Source: Puia sp963742225 (GTDB lineage Bacteria > Bacteroidota > Bacteroidia > Chitinophagales > Chitinophagaceae). Taken from it: 64,000 nt of DNA. Every line of letters starts with the position of its first letter. Within the stretch, counting starts at the first letter, position 1. The stretch covers positions 434,001-498,000 of the forward strand of contig CAVULD010000002.1 in NCBI GenBank assembly GCA_963742225.1. Direction: 5' to 3'. Below the pieces are notes generated by a model. That model saw only the letters and a list, made by a program, of their open reading frames with translations, was not told where the DNA came from and did no database searches. Below, piece after piece: positions 9,256 through 17,698 of this stretch. The position numbers were made by a program, and so were the translations under genes.

Positions 9256-9622
9256 TCTGGAAAGATTCGTTTCGCATCCCATGAATAAAAATGGTTTTCT
9301 TTCTCTTGGCTGAATTATTGTATACACGAAGCCTTGGGAGTAGCCCGGCCCGACCGTCCCTTTCTCTCATCCTGCCCGCATATACCCGGAGATCCCTCCT
9401 GGATTGGTCTTCGACTAATCCCGCGGGGTCTACGCCGGATTGGTCTCCGCTGTCGACGGCCCTGTTGGCTGAGGATGAAGCCATTGCACGCACTCGCGTA
9501 AAGCCTACCTGCCAAAAATTAATCCGGCTCGAAAAAACCAACGGATCAATTTAGGTATCTTTAGCCTGGCGTTTACCAGCAGATCAAATGTTGCCGTAAA
9601 ATTAGAGCATTAATATTTAACC

Positions 9623-10231
9623 ATGATCTTACTCTTAGACAGCGGGTTTGCGGGCCCTTGGCGCGCGGTAATCCATGCCGACCACTGGCTCTTTTTCAAG
9701 ATCAATCAGCAGTGGGCAAATCCCGTTTTCGACAGCATTTTGCCTTGGTTGCGCGAAGCTGAATTGTGGTACCCGCTGTACCTATTTTTGCTGGTTTTCA
9801 TGTTGATGAATTTTGGCAAGAAGGGCGCCTGGTGGGCAGTCACCTTTGTTTTTGTCGTTATTATCAGCGATTTGATCTGCAGCCATGTGGTCAAAGAACT
9901 CATTATTCGGGCCCGGCCATGTCGGGACCCGGACTTGATGGACCAGGTCCGCGTGCTGGCGAACTATTGTCCCCGCAATTCCAGTTTTGCATCCTCCCAT
10001 GCCAGTAACCATTTTTCCATGGCCGTGTTTACATTTTTGACCCTGAAACAAACCAGCAAATGGTGGGGCCTTATGCTCGCCTGGGCGCTATTTATCTCCT
10101 ATGCTCAGATATATGTTGGTGTGCACTTTCCCCTTGACATCATTGGGGGAACCGCCCTGGGTTGTGCAATAGGCTACGGCATGACCCGATTTTTTCGCAT
10201 GCAATTCGGAGCGTTGAGCCTAAAGCAATAA
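9623..10231 (+). CDS. PAP2-family membrane phosphatase
   Basis: 202-residue integral membrane phosphatase of the type-2 phosphatidic acid phosphatase family, likely acting on undecaprenyl pyrophosphate or a phospholipid at the periplasmic face. Five to six hydrophobic segments carry the three signature blocks: KELIIRARPCRDP (KX6RP), NSSFASSHASNHFSMA (SxxxSSHASN variant of PSGH) and YAQIYVGVHFPLDIIGG (catalytic His and Asp). The stop is followed only six bases later by the CNNM/CorC gene, so the two are probably co-transcribed. Confidence 0.9.
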   Translation: MILLLDSGFAGPWRAVIHADHWLFFKINQQWANPVFDSILPWLREAELWYPLYLFLLVFMLMNFGKKGAWWAVTFVFVVIISDLICSHVVKELIIRARPCRDPDLMDQVRVLANYCPRNSSFASSHASNHFSMAVFTFLTLKQTSKWWGLMLAWALFISYAQIYVGVHFPLDIIGGTALGCAIGYGMTRFFRMQFGALSLKQ

Positions 10232-10237
10232 GAATCC

Positions 10238-11545
10238 ATGATTGAAATCATCGTATTATTTTGTTTGATTTTCTGCAACGGCCTCTTTGTCATGGCAGAG
10301 ATTGCCTTGGTTTCTGCCCGAAAAACCAAGTTGGAACAGCTGGCCCAGGAAGGCGACGATAGGGCCAAACAAGCCCTGTTGCTTACTGAAAATCCTGAAC
10401 TGTTCCTGTCCACGGCGCAAATCGGCATTACCCTCATAGCCATCTTGGAGGGTTTGTATTCGGGGGAGAAATTCAGCGCCGAACTCAAACCATACATCAC
10501 CAAAATCCATGGGTTGGCACTGTATGCGGGCAGTATCTCCACCGTCTTGATCGTTATGGTAGTCACCTTTTTAGCCATCATTCTGGGGGAATTGATCCCT
10601 AAGCGTATCGGTCTGCTCCGGGCAGAACAGATTGCCCGCTTGGTAGCTCGACCCATGCAACTGCTTACCCGGATAGGTTACCCCATTGTGGCGCTGCTCA
10701 ACGGAACCAGTAACTTATTTTTCTTTATTTTCCCGATGAAGGCATCCAGTGAGAGCAACGTGACAGAGGAGGAAATTAAAGCGATTATCAACGAAGGTAC
10801 TGAGCAGGGCACTATTCAGGAGGCCGAACAGGAGATCATCGAGCGTGTTTTTCACTTGGGAGACCGCAACATCACCTCGCTGATGACCCATCGTAGCGAT
10901 ATCATCTGGTTTGACCTGAATGAGAATGAAGAAATGATTAAGGAAAAGATCCTGAGACAGCCACACTCCGTCTATCCAGTCTGTGACAAGCATATTGACA
11001 ACATCAAGGGCATGGTGACCATCAAAGACCTGTATGTTGCCGACGACCGAACGCTGTTTAAAGACCTCATGACGCCTGCCCTCTACGTGCCGGAAAACAA
11101 CACAGCCTACCAGGTTCTGGAGAAGTTTAAACAATCCAAAAAACACAGCTGTTTCATCGTCGATGAATACGGCAGTCTACTTGGAATCATCACCCTCAAT
11201 GATATCCTGGAAGCCCTGATCGGGGATATTCCTCAGCAAAATGAGCCGGATTATGAAATCGTCCAGCGAGAGGATGGCTCCTTTTTAGTCGACGCGCAAA
11301 TTCCTTTTTACGATTTTCTTTCCCATTTTCAGCGCACCGATTGGATGAATGAAGGGGAGCATGATTTCGACACCTTGGCCGGGTTCGTTTTGCATCAGTT
11401 GGAGCGCATTCCTAAGACTGGCGACAAGCTCAGTTGGAAGGAATTTGGGTTTGAAATTGTAGACATGGACAATCAGCGTATCGACAAGGTACTGGTTAGC
11501 GTTTCCAGTAAAATTAAAAAAGATATGCTCAAGGAGCAGTCTTAA
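10238..11545 (+). CDS. CNNM/CorC (hemolysin-family) membrane protein with CBS domains
   Basis: 435 residues. The N-terminal CNNM/DUF21 transmembrane domain has IIVLFCLIFCNGLFVMAEIALVSARKTKLEQLA and VTFLAIILGELIPKRIG, both family signatures. Two CBS motifs follow (MTHRSDIIWFDL, VYPVCDKHIDNIKGMVTIKDL and SCFIVDEYGSLLGIITLNDILEALIGDI). The C-terminal CorC_HlyC domain contains FDTLAGFVLHQLERIPKTGD. Homologues take part in magnesium/cobalt efflux or its control; the old name haemolysin is not supported functionally. Complete, normal length. Confidence 0.93.
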   Translation: MIEIIVLFCLIFCNGLFVMAEIALVSARKTKLEQLAQEGDDRAKQALLLTENPELFLSTAQIGITLIAILEGLYSGEKFSAELKPYITKIHGLALYAGSISTVLIVMVVTFLAIILGELIPKRIGLLRAEQIARLVARPMQLLTRIGYPIVALLNGTSNLFFFIFPMKASSESNVTEEEIKAIINEGTEQGTIQEAEQEIIERVFHLGDRNITSLMTHRSDIIWFDLNENEEMIKEKILRQPHSVYPVCDKHIDNIKGMVTIKDLYVADDRTLFKDLMTPALYVPENNTAYQVLEKFKQSKKHSCFIVDEYGSLLGIITLNDILEALIGDIPQQNEPDYEIVQREDGSFLVDAQIPFYDFLSHFQRTDWMNEGEHDFDTLAGFVLHQLERIPKTGDKLSWKEFGFEIVDMDNQRIDKVLVSVSSKIKKDMLKEQS

Positions 11546-11827
11546 GGACGCCGGGACAACTGACCGCCTGGGGAAAAAGTACTAGGAATCGAACAACCCT
11601 TACGCGCGTATTGAGCAGCTTCCGCTCTGAGTTGACCTACTACCCATCGGTCAATCTCAATACCAACATTTTTTTTTGAGCCGAAATCCAGGCGACCGCC
11701 GCTACCATTTTAGGGTATTTTTTTTCCCAAGGACAATAAAATATTCTTGCTCATACTCTGTCTTGGCCAAGCACTTTTTGTATATTCACGGTCTCCAAAA
11801 TCCTGACTTAAAATAAACCCTTATGTT

Positions 11828-13312
11828 ATGATGCGTAAAATTCTGATGCTCTCATTCCTGGTGACATTCTCCGCGGCAGGTGCGCTTTGTCAGCAAATCG
11901 AAAAAAACTGGGTGGATCCAGCCGATTCAACCAGCGGTTTTTACTTGGTCATAAAGCCCGCTTCCGTGCGCGTCCAGGGGGTATTGTTTCTGCTCAATGG
12001 CTACGGACAAACAGCCGATGAGCTCCTAGCCGAATCCAAGATTCCCAATGTTGCCTACGTCAATGAGATAATCACGGTTTGCCTTCCTACTGGACAACGC
12101 TTCTTCTTGGATACCGCCATGACCGGCTTATTGAACAGGATTTCCTCTGGTATCTTGCAGGATTATCATCTGAAAAAAGACCAGTTCGCCATCGGCGGCA
12201 TCGGATCGGGCGGAACGATTGCTCTTCGGTATGCGGAATTGTGCGCTGAAAAATCCGACCAATTTCCCATTCTACCCAAGGCCGTTTTCGGCGTAGACGC
12301 AGCCGTTGACTTGATAGGATTTTATAGGTCTACCCAAAAAGAACTGGATACCAAATACCCCGGGTTCTGGCAAGATGAAAACAAAATGATACTCAGCCAG
12401 CTTAATCAGTCCTTGGGGGATATCAATAAAGACGGGCAACGCTATGATGCCGTATCTCCGTTTAATTCGGACAAAAAGGAGCCTGGAAATGAAAAATTCC
12501 TTAAAGATGTGGCCTTTAGAACCTACCACGATATGGACATCAATTGGTATATCCAAAACAGACGGCGCAGCATATACGAAACCAGCATGTTGAACGCGTC
12601 GGAGTTAGTCAACCGGTTGGTTCTACTAGGCAACGACAAGGCCGAATTTGTCAATTCCGCCGTCCCAGGCCGCAGAAGCAATGGCGTGAGACGACCCCTT
12701 TCCTGGAATATCGTGGATGAAATCGATTTAATTCAATGGATAAGAGAAAAATTGTTCTTCTACCCAGAGCACATTGAGAAACCCTTCGTCAACGTGGCTC
12801 CTGACAATTGGCCCAAGGAATTGATCGTTTTCCCTTTGGATTTTGCCCCCGCCATTCCCTATCATGGATTTGAGGAGTTGCGCTTCGCGCCCGGATGGGG
12901 AGATTCCACCAGTTACCAAAAGTGGGCCTACACCATCGTTTGGTGGCTTAACGATAGCGTCAGCTTCAGCGAAGAGCAGCTGAAGAGCAATTTGGAAGCT
13001 TATTATACGGGGTTGACGAAACGGCGCGCCATAGCCGATAAACAAGACACGGCAGCCTACCGACCAGCTCAAGGGCTGGTTCAAAAAACCACCACGCTGA
13101 AAGGAGATTTGGAAACTTACTACGCTACCGTGTTCATTTATGATGCTCAGGTAACCAAAAAACCGGGCGAACTATATTTTAAGGTCCATGTAAAGGAATG
13201 TGGTGACAGGAGCAAAACCTTGGTATTTATCGAAGTGGCAGAAAATTCATACATCGCTCCGATCTGGCTGGAGCTGGATAAACTGAACGAAGAATTCAAA
13301 TGTGGCAAGTAG
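11828..13312 (+). CDS. Secreted alpha/beta-hydrolase-like protein, unknown function
   Basis: 494 residues with a clear signal peptide (MMRKILMLSFLVTFSAAGALCQQ). ATG 11828 and ATG 11831 are equally possible starts. Residues about 50-210 resemble an alpha/beta hydrolase core: VQGVLFLLNGYGQT before the expected oxyanion region, and a nucleophile elbow GIGSGGTIALRYAE (Gly-x-Ser-x-Gly). No acid or histidine of the triad can be assigned with confidence. The C-terminal half (from about DFAPAIPYHGFEELRFAPGW) looks like a separate domain of unknown function. It could be an esterase-like or an inactive hydrolase-fold protein. It stands alone. Confidence 0.6.
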   Translation: MMRKILMLSFLVTFSAAGALCQQIEKNWVDPADSTSGFYLVIKPASVRVQGVLFLLNGYGQTADELLAESKIPNVAYVNEIITVCLPTGQRFFLDTAMTGLLNRISSGILQDYHLKKDQFAIGGIGSGGTIALRYAELCAEKSDQFPILPKAVFGVDAAVDLIGFYRSTQKELDTKYPGFWQDENKMILSQLNQSLGDINKDGQRYDAVSPFNSDKKEPGNEKFLKDVAFRTYHDMDINWYIQNRRRSIYETSMLNASELVNRLVLLGNDKAEFVNSAVPGRRSNGVRRPLSWNIVDEIDLIQWIREKLFFYPEHIEKPFVNVAPDNWPKELIVFPLDFAPAIPYHGFEELRFAPGWGDSTSYQKWAYTIVWWLNDSVSFSEEQLKSNLEAYYTGLTKRRAIADKQDTAAYRPAQGLVQKTTTLKGDLETYYATVFIYDAQVTKKPGELYFKVHVKECGDRSKTLVFIEVAENSYIAPIWLELDKLNEEFKCGK

Positions 13313-13466
13313 CAGTATCCAGAAGAGTATCAACCGCTCTGTTCTTGGCTGGTTACGTCCCTGAGTGACTTTGATTTTTTCGAACGCGACAACCTATTTC
13401 TTGGCCCGGTTGGGCTGCGCCCCCAGTCCTGCTTTGCGTGCTGCAATCTGGCGTCGCAGATTACTT

Positions 13467-13503
13467 CCCAGTATCCAGGACTTCCGCTGTCCTGGATACT
13501 GGG
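13467..13503. repeat. Perfect 15-bp inverted repeat (hairpin)
   Basis: CCCAGTATCCAGGAC (13467-13481) and its exact reverse complement (13489-13503) flank a 7-base loop TTCCGCT. It lies in the 270-base gap between the hydrolase-like gene and the MFS gene, about 155 bases after the former stops. No T-run follows on either strand, so it is not a canonical intrinsic terminator. It could be a processing or mRNA-stability element, or a REP-like unit. Confidence 0.85.
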
Positions 13504-13582
13504 GTGTGGAATCGACCGACCACCAAGCTCCTGGTGATCCCTTTCCCATACCTACACCCGCGACGACAATTAACTCAAGATC

Positions 13583-14803
13583 ATGAAGCAACAATCGACC
13601 AGCCTCTTTCAGCTTGCCGTCGTGGTTAGCGCCATGGGGTTTTTTGTCGATGTATTTGATCTGTTGCTCTTTGGAATCATTCGAAAGCCGAGCCTCACTG
13701 CACTGGGGCTTTCAGCGCGCCAGATCCTTACCACCGGAGAACTGATCATTAGCGTGCAGATGGGCGGCTTGGTGGTTGGCGGTATCGTCTGGGGCATCTT
13801 GGGAGATAAAAAAGGCAGGCTTCGTGTACTGTTCGGATCCATATTAATCTATTCGTTGGCTACCATCCTCAATGGTCTGGTCACGGATGTTGCACCCTAC
13901 CTGATATTGCGCTTTATAGCCGGTGTGGGTTTGGCGGGAGAATTGGGTGCGGGTATCACCTTGGTTAGTGAAATCCTGCCCAAGCATAAACGTGGCATAG
14001 CTTCGGCCCTCATCGCTTCCTTTGGCATCTTGGGGGCCATAACGGCCGTTGCCCTGAGTCAGCTTTTTGGCTGGCGACAGCTATTTTTTATCGGTGGTTT
14101 TTTGGGATTGTTCTTGCTGGTTTTGCGTCTATCCGTTCACGAAAGCAGCTTATTTTCCCACCTCCAGGAGGAGCATCTGGAGAGAGGCAATTTTCTGATG
14201 TTCTTTACTACCAAAGACCGATTTCAGCGTTACCTAAAGTGCATTTTAATTGGACTGCCCACCTGGTATATCATCGGGGTCATTATTACCTTTTCCGACC
14301 AGTTCGGTTTGGCCTTTGGAATCCCGGATATTGATCCGGGAGTATCCATTATGTTTTTTTACCTCGCCCTGGCTTTTGGTGATCTTTGTGTAGGCTTGCT
14401 TAGCCAGGCCCTGAAAAGCCGTAAAAAAGCCCTCTTCATATTTTACGGACTGACGATTTTGTTTGCCGTGTTATTTTTTCTGCAGCACAACGGCAGCAAA
14501 AGCAGTTTTTATTTGCTCTGCTCGGGCCTGGGCTTTGGCGCTGGCTTTAATGTGGTATACATCACGATGAGCGCGGAGCAATTCGGCACCAACTTGCGCG
14601 CCTCCTCAGCGATCAGCGTGCCCAATATGGTCAGAGGCATGTTGCCCTTAATCATCTTGTTGTTCAAATGCATGCGTCAACTTTGTGGTAATTATGTGAA
14701 AGGCGGATGGGTGACGGGAATCATCCTCATGCTCATTGCTATGATAGCGGCTTGGAACACCCGGGAAACTTTTGGGAAAGATCTGGATTATATCGAAACC
14801 TGA
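13583..14803 (+). CDS. MFS transporter
   Basis: 406-residue major facilitator with about 12 hydrophobic helices. The loop between helices 2 and 3 carries GILGDKKGRLRVL, the MFS motif A. GVGLAGELGAGITLVSEILPKHKRG matches the helix 4-5 region of the metabolite:H+ symporter/sugar porter type. FGFDLAD-like N-terminal acidic residues appear as FFVDVFDLLLFG, which suggests proton coupling. Substrate unknown; a small organic acid or aromatic acid is possible. It has no regulator or enzyme partner nearby. Confidence 0.9.
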   Translation: MKQQSTSLFQLAVVVSAMGFFVDVFDLLLFGIIRKPSLTALGLSARQILTTGELIISVQMGGLVVGGIVWGILGDKKGRLRVLFGSILIYSLATILNGLVTDVAPYLILRFIAGVGLAGELGAGITLVSEILPKHKRGIASALIASFGILGAITAVALSQLFGWRQLFFIGGFLGLFLLVLRLSVHESSLFSHLQEEHLERGNFLMFFTTKDRFQRYLKCILIGLPTWYIIGVIITFSDQFGLAFGIPDIDPGVSIMFFYLALAFGDLCVGLLSQALKSRKKALFIFYGLTILFAVLFFLQHNGSKSSFYLLCSGLGFGAGFNVVYITMSAEQFGTNLRASSAISVPNMVRGMLPLIILLFKCMRQLCGNYVKGGWVTGIILMLIAMIAAWNTRETFGKDLDYIET

Positions 14804-14865
14804 GTCCGCACCAAAAAGATCAACCTCTTAGAAGAATTTCGGAACCCAAGCACAAGGATGCAATT

Positions 14866-14882
14866 GGCTAGCATAGCCTTTT
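14866..14882 (+). terminator. Weak intrinsic terminator candidate after the MFS gene
   Basis: GGCTA-GCA-TAGCC followed by TTTT, located 60 bases after the MFS stop and overlapping the last codon of the convergent MORN gene. The stem has only five pairs, so support is modest. Confidence 0.3.
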
Positions 14883-15543
14883 AGTAGCCAGTAGCCCCGT
14901 CCCGCACTTGCACCTTTTTCTTCCCGGCATTTTTCTTCTCATAATCCTGCACTTCTTTGGGTTTGACCAGGGATTTGGTCGTAGCGCTGGTATCCGCCGT
15001 AGTTTTTTTCGGACTAGTATTCAATTTACCAACCGTGTAGCTTTCGGTCTTGTAAATCATGCCCGACTGTGGGTCGTAATATTTCCACAGACCATCCTTG
15101 ATGGCTGCCCCTTCATTTTTGATGATGACCGAATGGTATTGATCCAAATGGTCTAAATCTTCTACTAATATCGTATCGTATACCTTATCGGGATTCAAGG
15201 CACGCCAACTCTCCTCGCGGATCAACTCCCCCGATCTACTGAAATATTGGCACACCCCGTCTTTATTACCCCATTTATAGTACTCCACACCCAGCAAATC
15301 GCCTTCCAAGCTGTAAATGCGCCATGGACCTTCTTTTCTGCCGTTTTTATATTCTCCTTCTTCCTCGAAACCCGGCTCTCCGCGGACCTCGTCGACATGA
15401 TTGACCCATTTACCCTGTTTTTGACCTTTCTTGTCCATCTGGTCCAAGGTGTCACCCCGGGGCCCAATGACATAATTGCTGGACTGCGCGAAACCTTCCA
15501 GGCTTATGGCGATAAAAAGCAGAAAAAACAGACGCTTAGTCAT
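14881..15543 (-). CDS. Secreted MORN-repeat protein
   Basis: 220 residues with a signal peptide (MTKRLFFLLFIAISLEGFAQ). Several MORN-like units follow: GQKQGKWVNH, EGEYKNGRKEGPWRIYS, GVEYYKWGNKDGVCQYFS and KDGLWKYYDPQSG. The tail is basic and low complexity (KKTTADTSATTK, EKKNAGKKKVQV). Such proteins are common in Bacteroidota envelopes and have no assigned reaction; the antitoxin label sometimes given to the family is not supported by any toxin here. Confidence 0.78.
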   Translation of the reverse strand: MTKRLFFLLFIAISLEGFAQSSNYVIGPRGDTLDQMDKKGQKQGKWVNHVDEVRGEPGFEEEGEYKNGRKEGPWRIYSLEGDLLGVEYYKWGNKDGVCQYFSRSGELIREESWRALNPDKVYDTILVEDLDHLDQYHSVIIKNEGAAIKDGLWKYYDPQSGMIYKTESYTVGKLNTSPKKTTADTSATTKSLVKPKEVQDYEKKNAGKKKVQVRDGATGY

Positions 15544-15691
15544 TCAATCAGTATTCCCCAGATATCAGAACGAAAATCGTTCCAATTTATGATTTCGGCA
15601 ACCCGCGCTCCGACAACCAGGTAGCCAGTATTTTGCCGTCCGGGAACGGGAACAAGGCATAGCCCCTATATTTGTGACTCAACTTATGTAT

Positions 15692-16330
15692 ATGAGGTTA
15701 CTTTCCTTCGCCATTGTGTTGATGCTCATGGGACTTACAGCAGGTGCGCAACAAATGACGATTGCCCAAATGAAATCGGAAATCCAAAAATCGCCCAACT
15801 CGCCGCTTTACGTGAAGCAAATTTTAAAGAAAAGGTTCAAGTTAGACAGCATTGTAGTGGCCCGAACCCGCTTTTTTAACAGTTTGGCCGACAGTATTGC
15901 TTACGTCGGCAAAGTGAAGGAAGTGTACGGTCCCTTCCAACAAAATGGTAGTAGATTCCTGGTCCAGGTGCTGGCCAAGGCGCCCAATACCTTTTTTCAT
16001 CTGAGCCAGATTTTTATTGATACCAGCTATTTCACCTACCGTGTTGCCGACTCCCTGGGTATTTTGATCATGAAAAAGCTACATAGCGGGGCCGATACGT
16101 TTGAGCACCTGGCCCAGACCTATTCCATGGGGGGAGAAAGTTCCTCCCAGGGGGATATCGGGTGGGTGGCCGAAGGAGCGTTGCTTCCGCCCATCGAAAG
16201 CAAGCTGATGAAAATGAAAAAGGGTGATGTTGCCGGCGTATGGACCAGAAATGGGCTGCATATCATCAAAAAAACGGACGATCCCAAACAAGACACAGGA
16301 TACGCCTTACTGCTTCGGGTCTTTTTGTAA
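15692..16330 (+). CDS. Periplasmic PpiC-type (parvulin) peptidyl-prolyl isomerase
   Basis: About 212 residues, exported (MRLLSFAIVLMLMGLTAGAQQ). The parvulin domain lies in the C-terminal half: FFHLSQIFIDTS, LHSGADTFEHLAQTYSMGGESSSQGDIGWVAEGALLPPIESKLMKMKKGDVAGVW and NGLHIIKKTD are the usual blocks. It probably assists outer-membrane or periplasmic protein folding. A perfect -7 element TATATTTG lies at 15667-15674, which makes ATG 15692 (or 15686) the sensible start and rules out the GTG at 15674. The 3' end overlaps the convergent aroQ by 24 bases. Confidence 0.85.
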   Translation: MRLLSFAIVLMLMGLTAGAQQMTIAQMKSEIQKSPNSPLYVKQILKKRFKLDSIVVARTRFFNSLADSIAYVGKVKEVYGPFQQNGSRFLVQVLAKAPNTFFHLSQIFIDTSYFTYRVADSLGILIMKKLHSGADTFEHLAQTYSMGGESSSQGDIGWVAEGALLPPIESKLMKMKKGDVAGVWTRNGLHIIKKTDDPKQDTGYALLLRVFL

Positions 16331-16738
16331 AAACCAAATCAACGCGAGTTCGTAGCCATGCAGGCCCAGGCCCGCAATGGTTCCTTTGCATTTGGCTGAA
16401 ACATGCGATAACTTCCTAAAGTCTTCTCTGGCCTGGACATTGCTAATATGCACTTCCAACACAGAAGTGTCTAGGGATGCAATGGCATCGCCGATCGCCA
16501 CCGATGTGTGGGTATATCCACCTGGGTTCAAGATTATGCCATCGAAGCTGAAACCCACACGCTGCAATTCATTAATCAATTCCCCTTCGACATTGCTTTG
16601 ATAGTAATGCAAGGACACGGCGGGATACCTTTTTCTCAGTTGATCCAGGTAATTCTCGAAACTTTGATGTCCGTAGACTTCTGGCTCTCGCTTACCAAGC
16701 AAGTTGAGGTTGGGTCCGTTGATGATCGCAATTTTCAT
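16307..16738 (-). CDS. aroQ: 3-dehydroquinate dehydratase, type II
   Basis: Third step of the shikimate pathway, dehydration of 3-dehydroquinate to 3-dehydroshikimate. The 143 residues match the type II enzyme: GPNLNLLGKREPEVYG (with the catalytic Tyr), YYQSNVEGELINELQR, ILNPGGYTHTSVAI and EVHISNVQAREDFR with the catalytic His, then KGTIAGLGLHGYELAL. Complete; it forms a cytoplasmic dodecamer in the family. Its 3' end overlaps the parvulin gene on the other strand. Confidence 0.95.
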   Translation of the reverse strand: MKIAIINGPNLNLLGKREPEVYGHQSFENYLDQLRKRYPAVSLHYYQSNVEGELINELQRVGFSFDGIILNPGGYTHTSVAIGDAIASLDTSVLEVHISNVQAREDFRKLSHVSAKCKGTIAGLGLHGYELALIWFLQKDPKQ

Positions 16739-16878
16739 GACGACAGATGAATCCTTTTAGGTGCATTCATGGTTGTAAATATAGAATTAAATCACTGACT
16801 ATTAGGTCTCATAGCAGGCCGGTAGGGAACCCCTCCCATTCCCGCTGAGGGGGAGGCCATGAGTCCAGATCACAGCAA

Positions 16879-17403
16879 CTAGAGAGTTTTTTTCATTAGC
16901 CAATCCGTTTGAGGGTCATCACCCAACATGAACAGGTGCTCACCAAATCGTTCAAACCCGCAGCGTCCATAAAACGCGTGGGCAGCCCGGTTGTGTTCCC
17001 ATACGCCCAACCAAATGACCTCGTAAAGCCGCTCGCGAGCAAGGTGCAGGCAGTACTCCATCAGCTCCTTTCCTATCCCTTGACCTATCTGGGCCTGCTC
17101 CACATAGATTCTAGCGATTTCGATTGCCCGCACATCCCCCAACTCAAGGGGTGGCTCACTCTCTCTCAACCGGGCATAACCCACCGCAACCTGACCTCGG
17201 TACGCCACCAGGAAGGTCGATTCGGGTTGACCTACTTCTTCCATCAGTTTTTCCCGGGTAAATACCTGATCAAAAAATTTCGCCATGTTGGCCTGGGTAT
17301 TGTCTTTTGCGAAGGCATCATAAAATGTACGCCGGCTCAAATCAGCAATCAATGCCGCATCTGCAGCCTGCGCAATGCGAATCTCGGTGGGTTGATCGTC
17401 CAT
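16879..17403 (-). CDS. GNAT-family N-acetyltransferase
   Basis: 174 residues. ATG 17403 is chosen over upstream codons because the GNAT fold begins right after it (EIRIAQAADAALIADLSRRTFYDAF). The acetyl-CoA-binding motif A is IARIYVEQAQIGQGIGKELMEYCL (Q/R-x-x-G-x-G/A), followed by VWEHNRAAHAFYGRCGFERFGEH. The sequence resembles the spermidine/PaiA-like or RimI-like acyltransferases, but the substrate cannot be assigned. It is divergent from the cysH leader. Confidence 0.88.
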   Translation of the reverse strand: MDDQPTEIRIAQAADAALIADLSRRTFYDAFAKDNTQANMAKFFDQVFTREKLMEEVGQPESTFLVAYRGQVAVGYARLRESEPPLELGDVRAIEIARIYVEQAQIGQGIGKELMEYCLHLARERLYEVIWLGVWEHNRAAHAFYGRCGFERFGEHLFMLGDDPQTDWLMKKTL

Positions 17404-17510
17404 AATCGGTCTATTTGGGGTCAATGATTCTCCGTGTTGGATTCGCGGCATCTGCCAATCGAGCTAAACTCCGTCAGGGGGACTGAATGTGAGGATTGCA
17501 AATAAAAATA

Positions 17511-17541
17511 TTGGCGGATTCGCATTTTGCAATTATCTTTG
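17511..17541 (+). promoter_or_regulatory. Promoter of the cysH transcription unit
   Basis: TTGG at 17511-17514, a 19-base spacer and TATCTTTG at 17534-17541. The -7 element is a perfect Bacteroidota TAnnTTTG. The expected start of transcription falls around 17548, directly in front of the TTAGTAGACT motif. Confidence 0.7.
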
Positions 17542-17550
17542 TCCATCATA

Positions 17551-17560
17551 TTAGTAGACT
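17551..17560 (+). promoter_or_regulatory. Candidate operator, TTAGTAGACT copy in cysH leader
   Basis: This 10-mer also occurs twice in the 365-base gap before the porin gene of the same locus. It lies ten bases after the -7 element, over or just past the likely transcription start, a position suited to repression. Only the right half of the inverted repeat seen at the other two copies is conserved here. Confidence 0.55.
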
Positions 17561-17572
17561 TATTAATTTCGT

Positions 17573-17632
17573 ATGACTTGCTTTGATTGCATGAATGGCC
17601 CTTGTTCTCTCGTCTTCAACATGCGTTGTTGA
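17573..17632 (+). CDS. Cysteine-rich leader peptide of the cysH operon (19 aa)
   Basis: Frame MTCFDCMNGPCSLVFNMRC, ATG 17573 to TGA 17630-17632. It has four Cys codons in 19 and ends Met-Arg-Cys-stop. A second short frame ahead of the porin gene of the same locus ends with the same three residues. It starts about 25 bases after the predicted transcription start and ends 66 bases before cysH. Its last codons overlap a hairpin followed by a T-run. Cysteine-codon leader frames that sense charged tRNA-Cys are known upstream of sulfur genes in actinobacteria; the same role here is inferred. Confidence 0.6.
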   Translation: MTCFDCMNGPCSLVFNMRC

Positions 17633-17681
17633 GGTGGCTGCCAATGAATTGACTATTAATCCTCCACGCACATTTTTTTTT
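17622..17681 (+). terminator. Candidate transcription attenuator in the cysH leader
   Basis: TGCGT (17622-17626) pairs with ACGCA (17666-17670) and GAGG (17631-17634) with CCTC (17661-17664), leaving a 4/1 internal loop and a 26-base apical loop. CA and nine T residues (17673-17681) follow. The 5' arm consists of the last codons and stop of the leader peptide, so a ribosome paused at the final Cys codon would block the hairpin. The stem is not very strong; its position is the main argument. Confidence 0.5.
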
Positions 17682-17698
17682 GAATAAACGGCCAGTTG

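Noticed and set aside
14881..15543. Antitoxin function for the MORN-repeat protein
   Set aside because: The label comes from a loosely named family; no toxin gene is adjacent and the protein is exported.
17552..17557. cysH operator as a full inverted repeat
   Set aside because: Only the right half (TAGTAG plus GACT) matches; the left half agrees in about three of six bases, so only a half-site is claimed.
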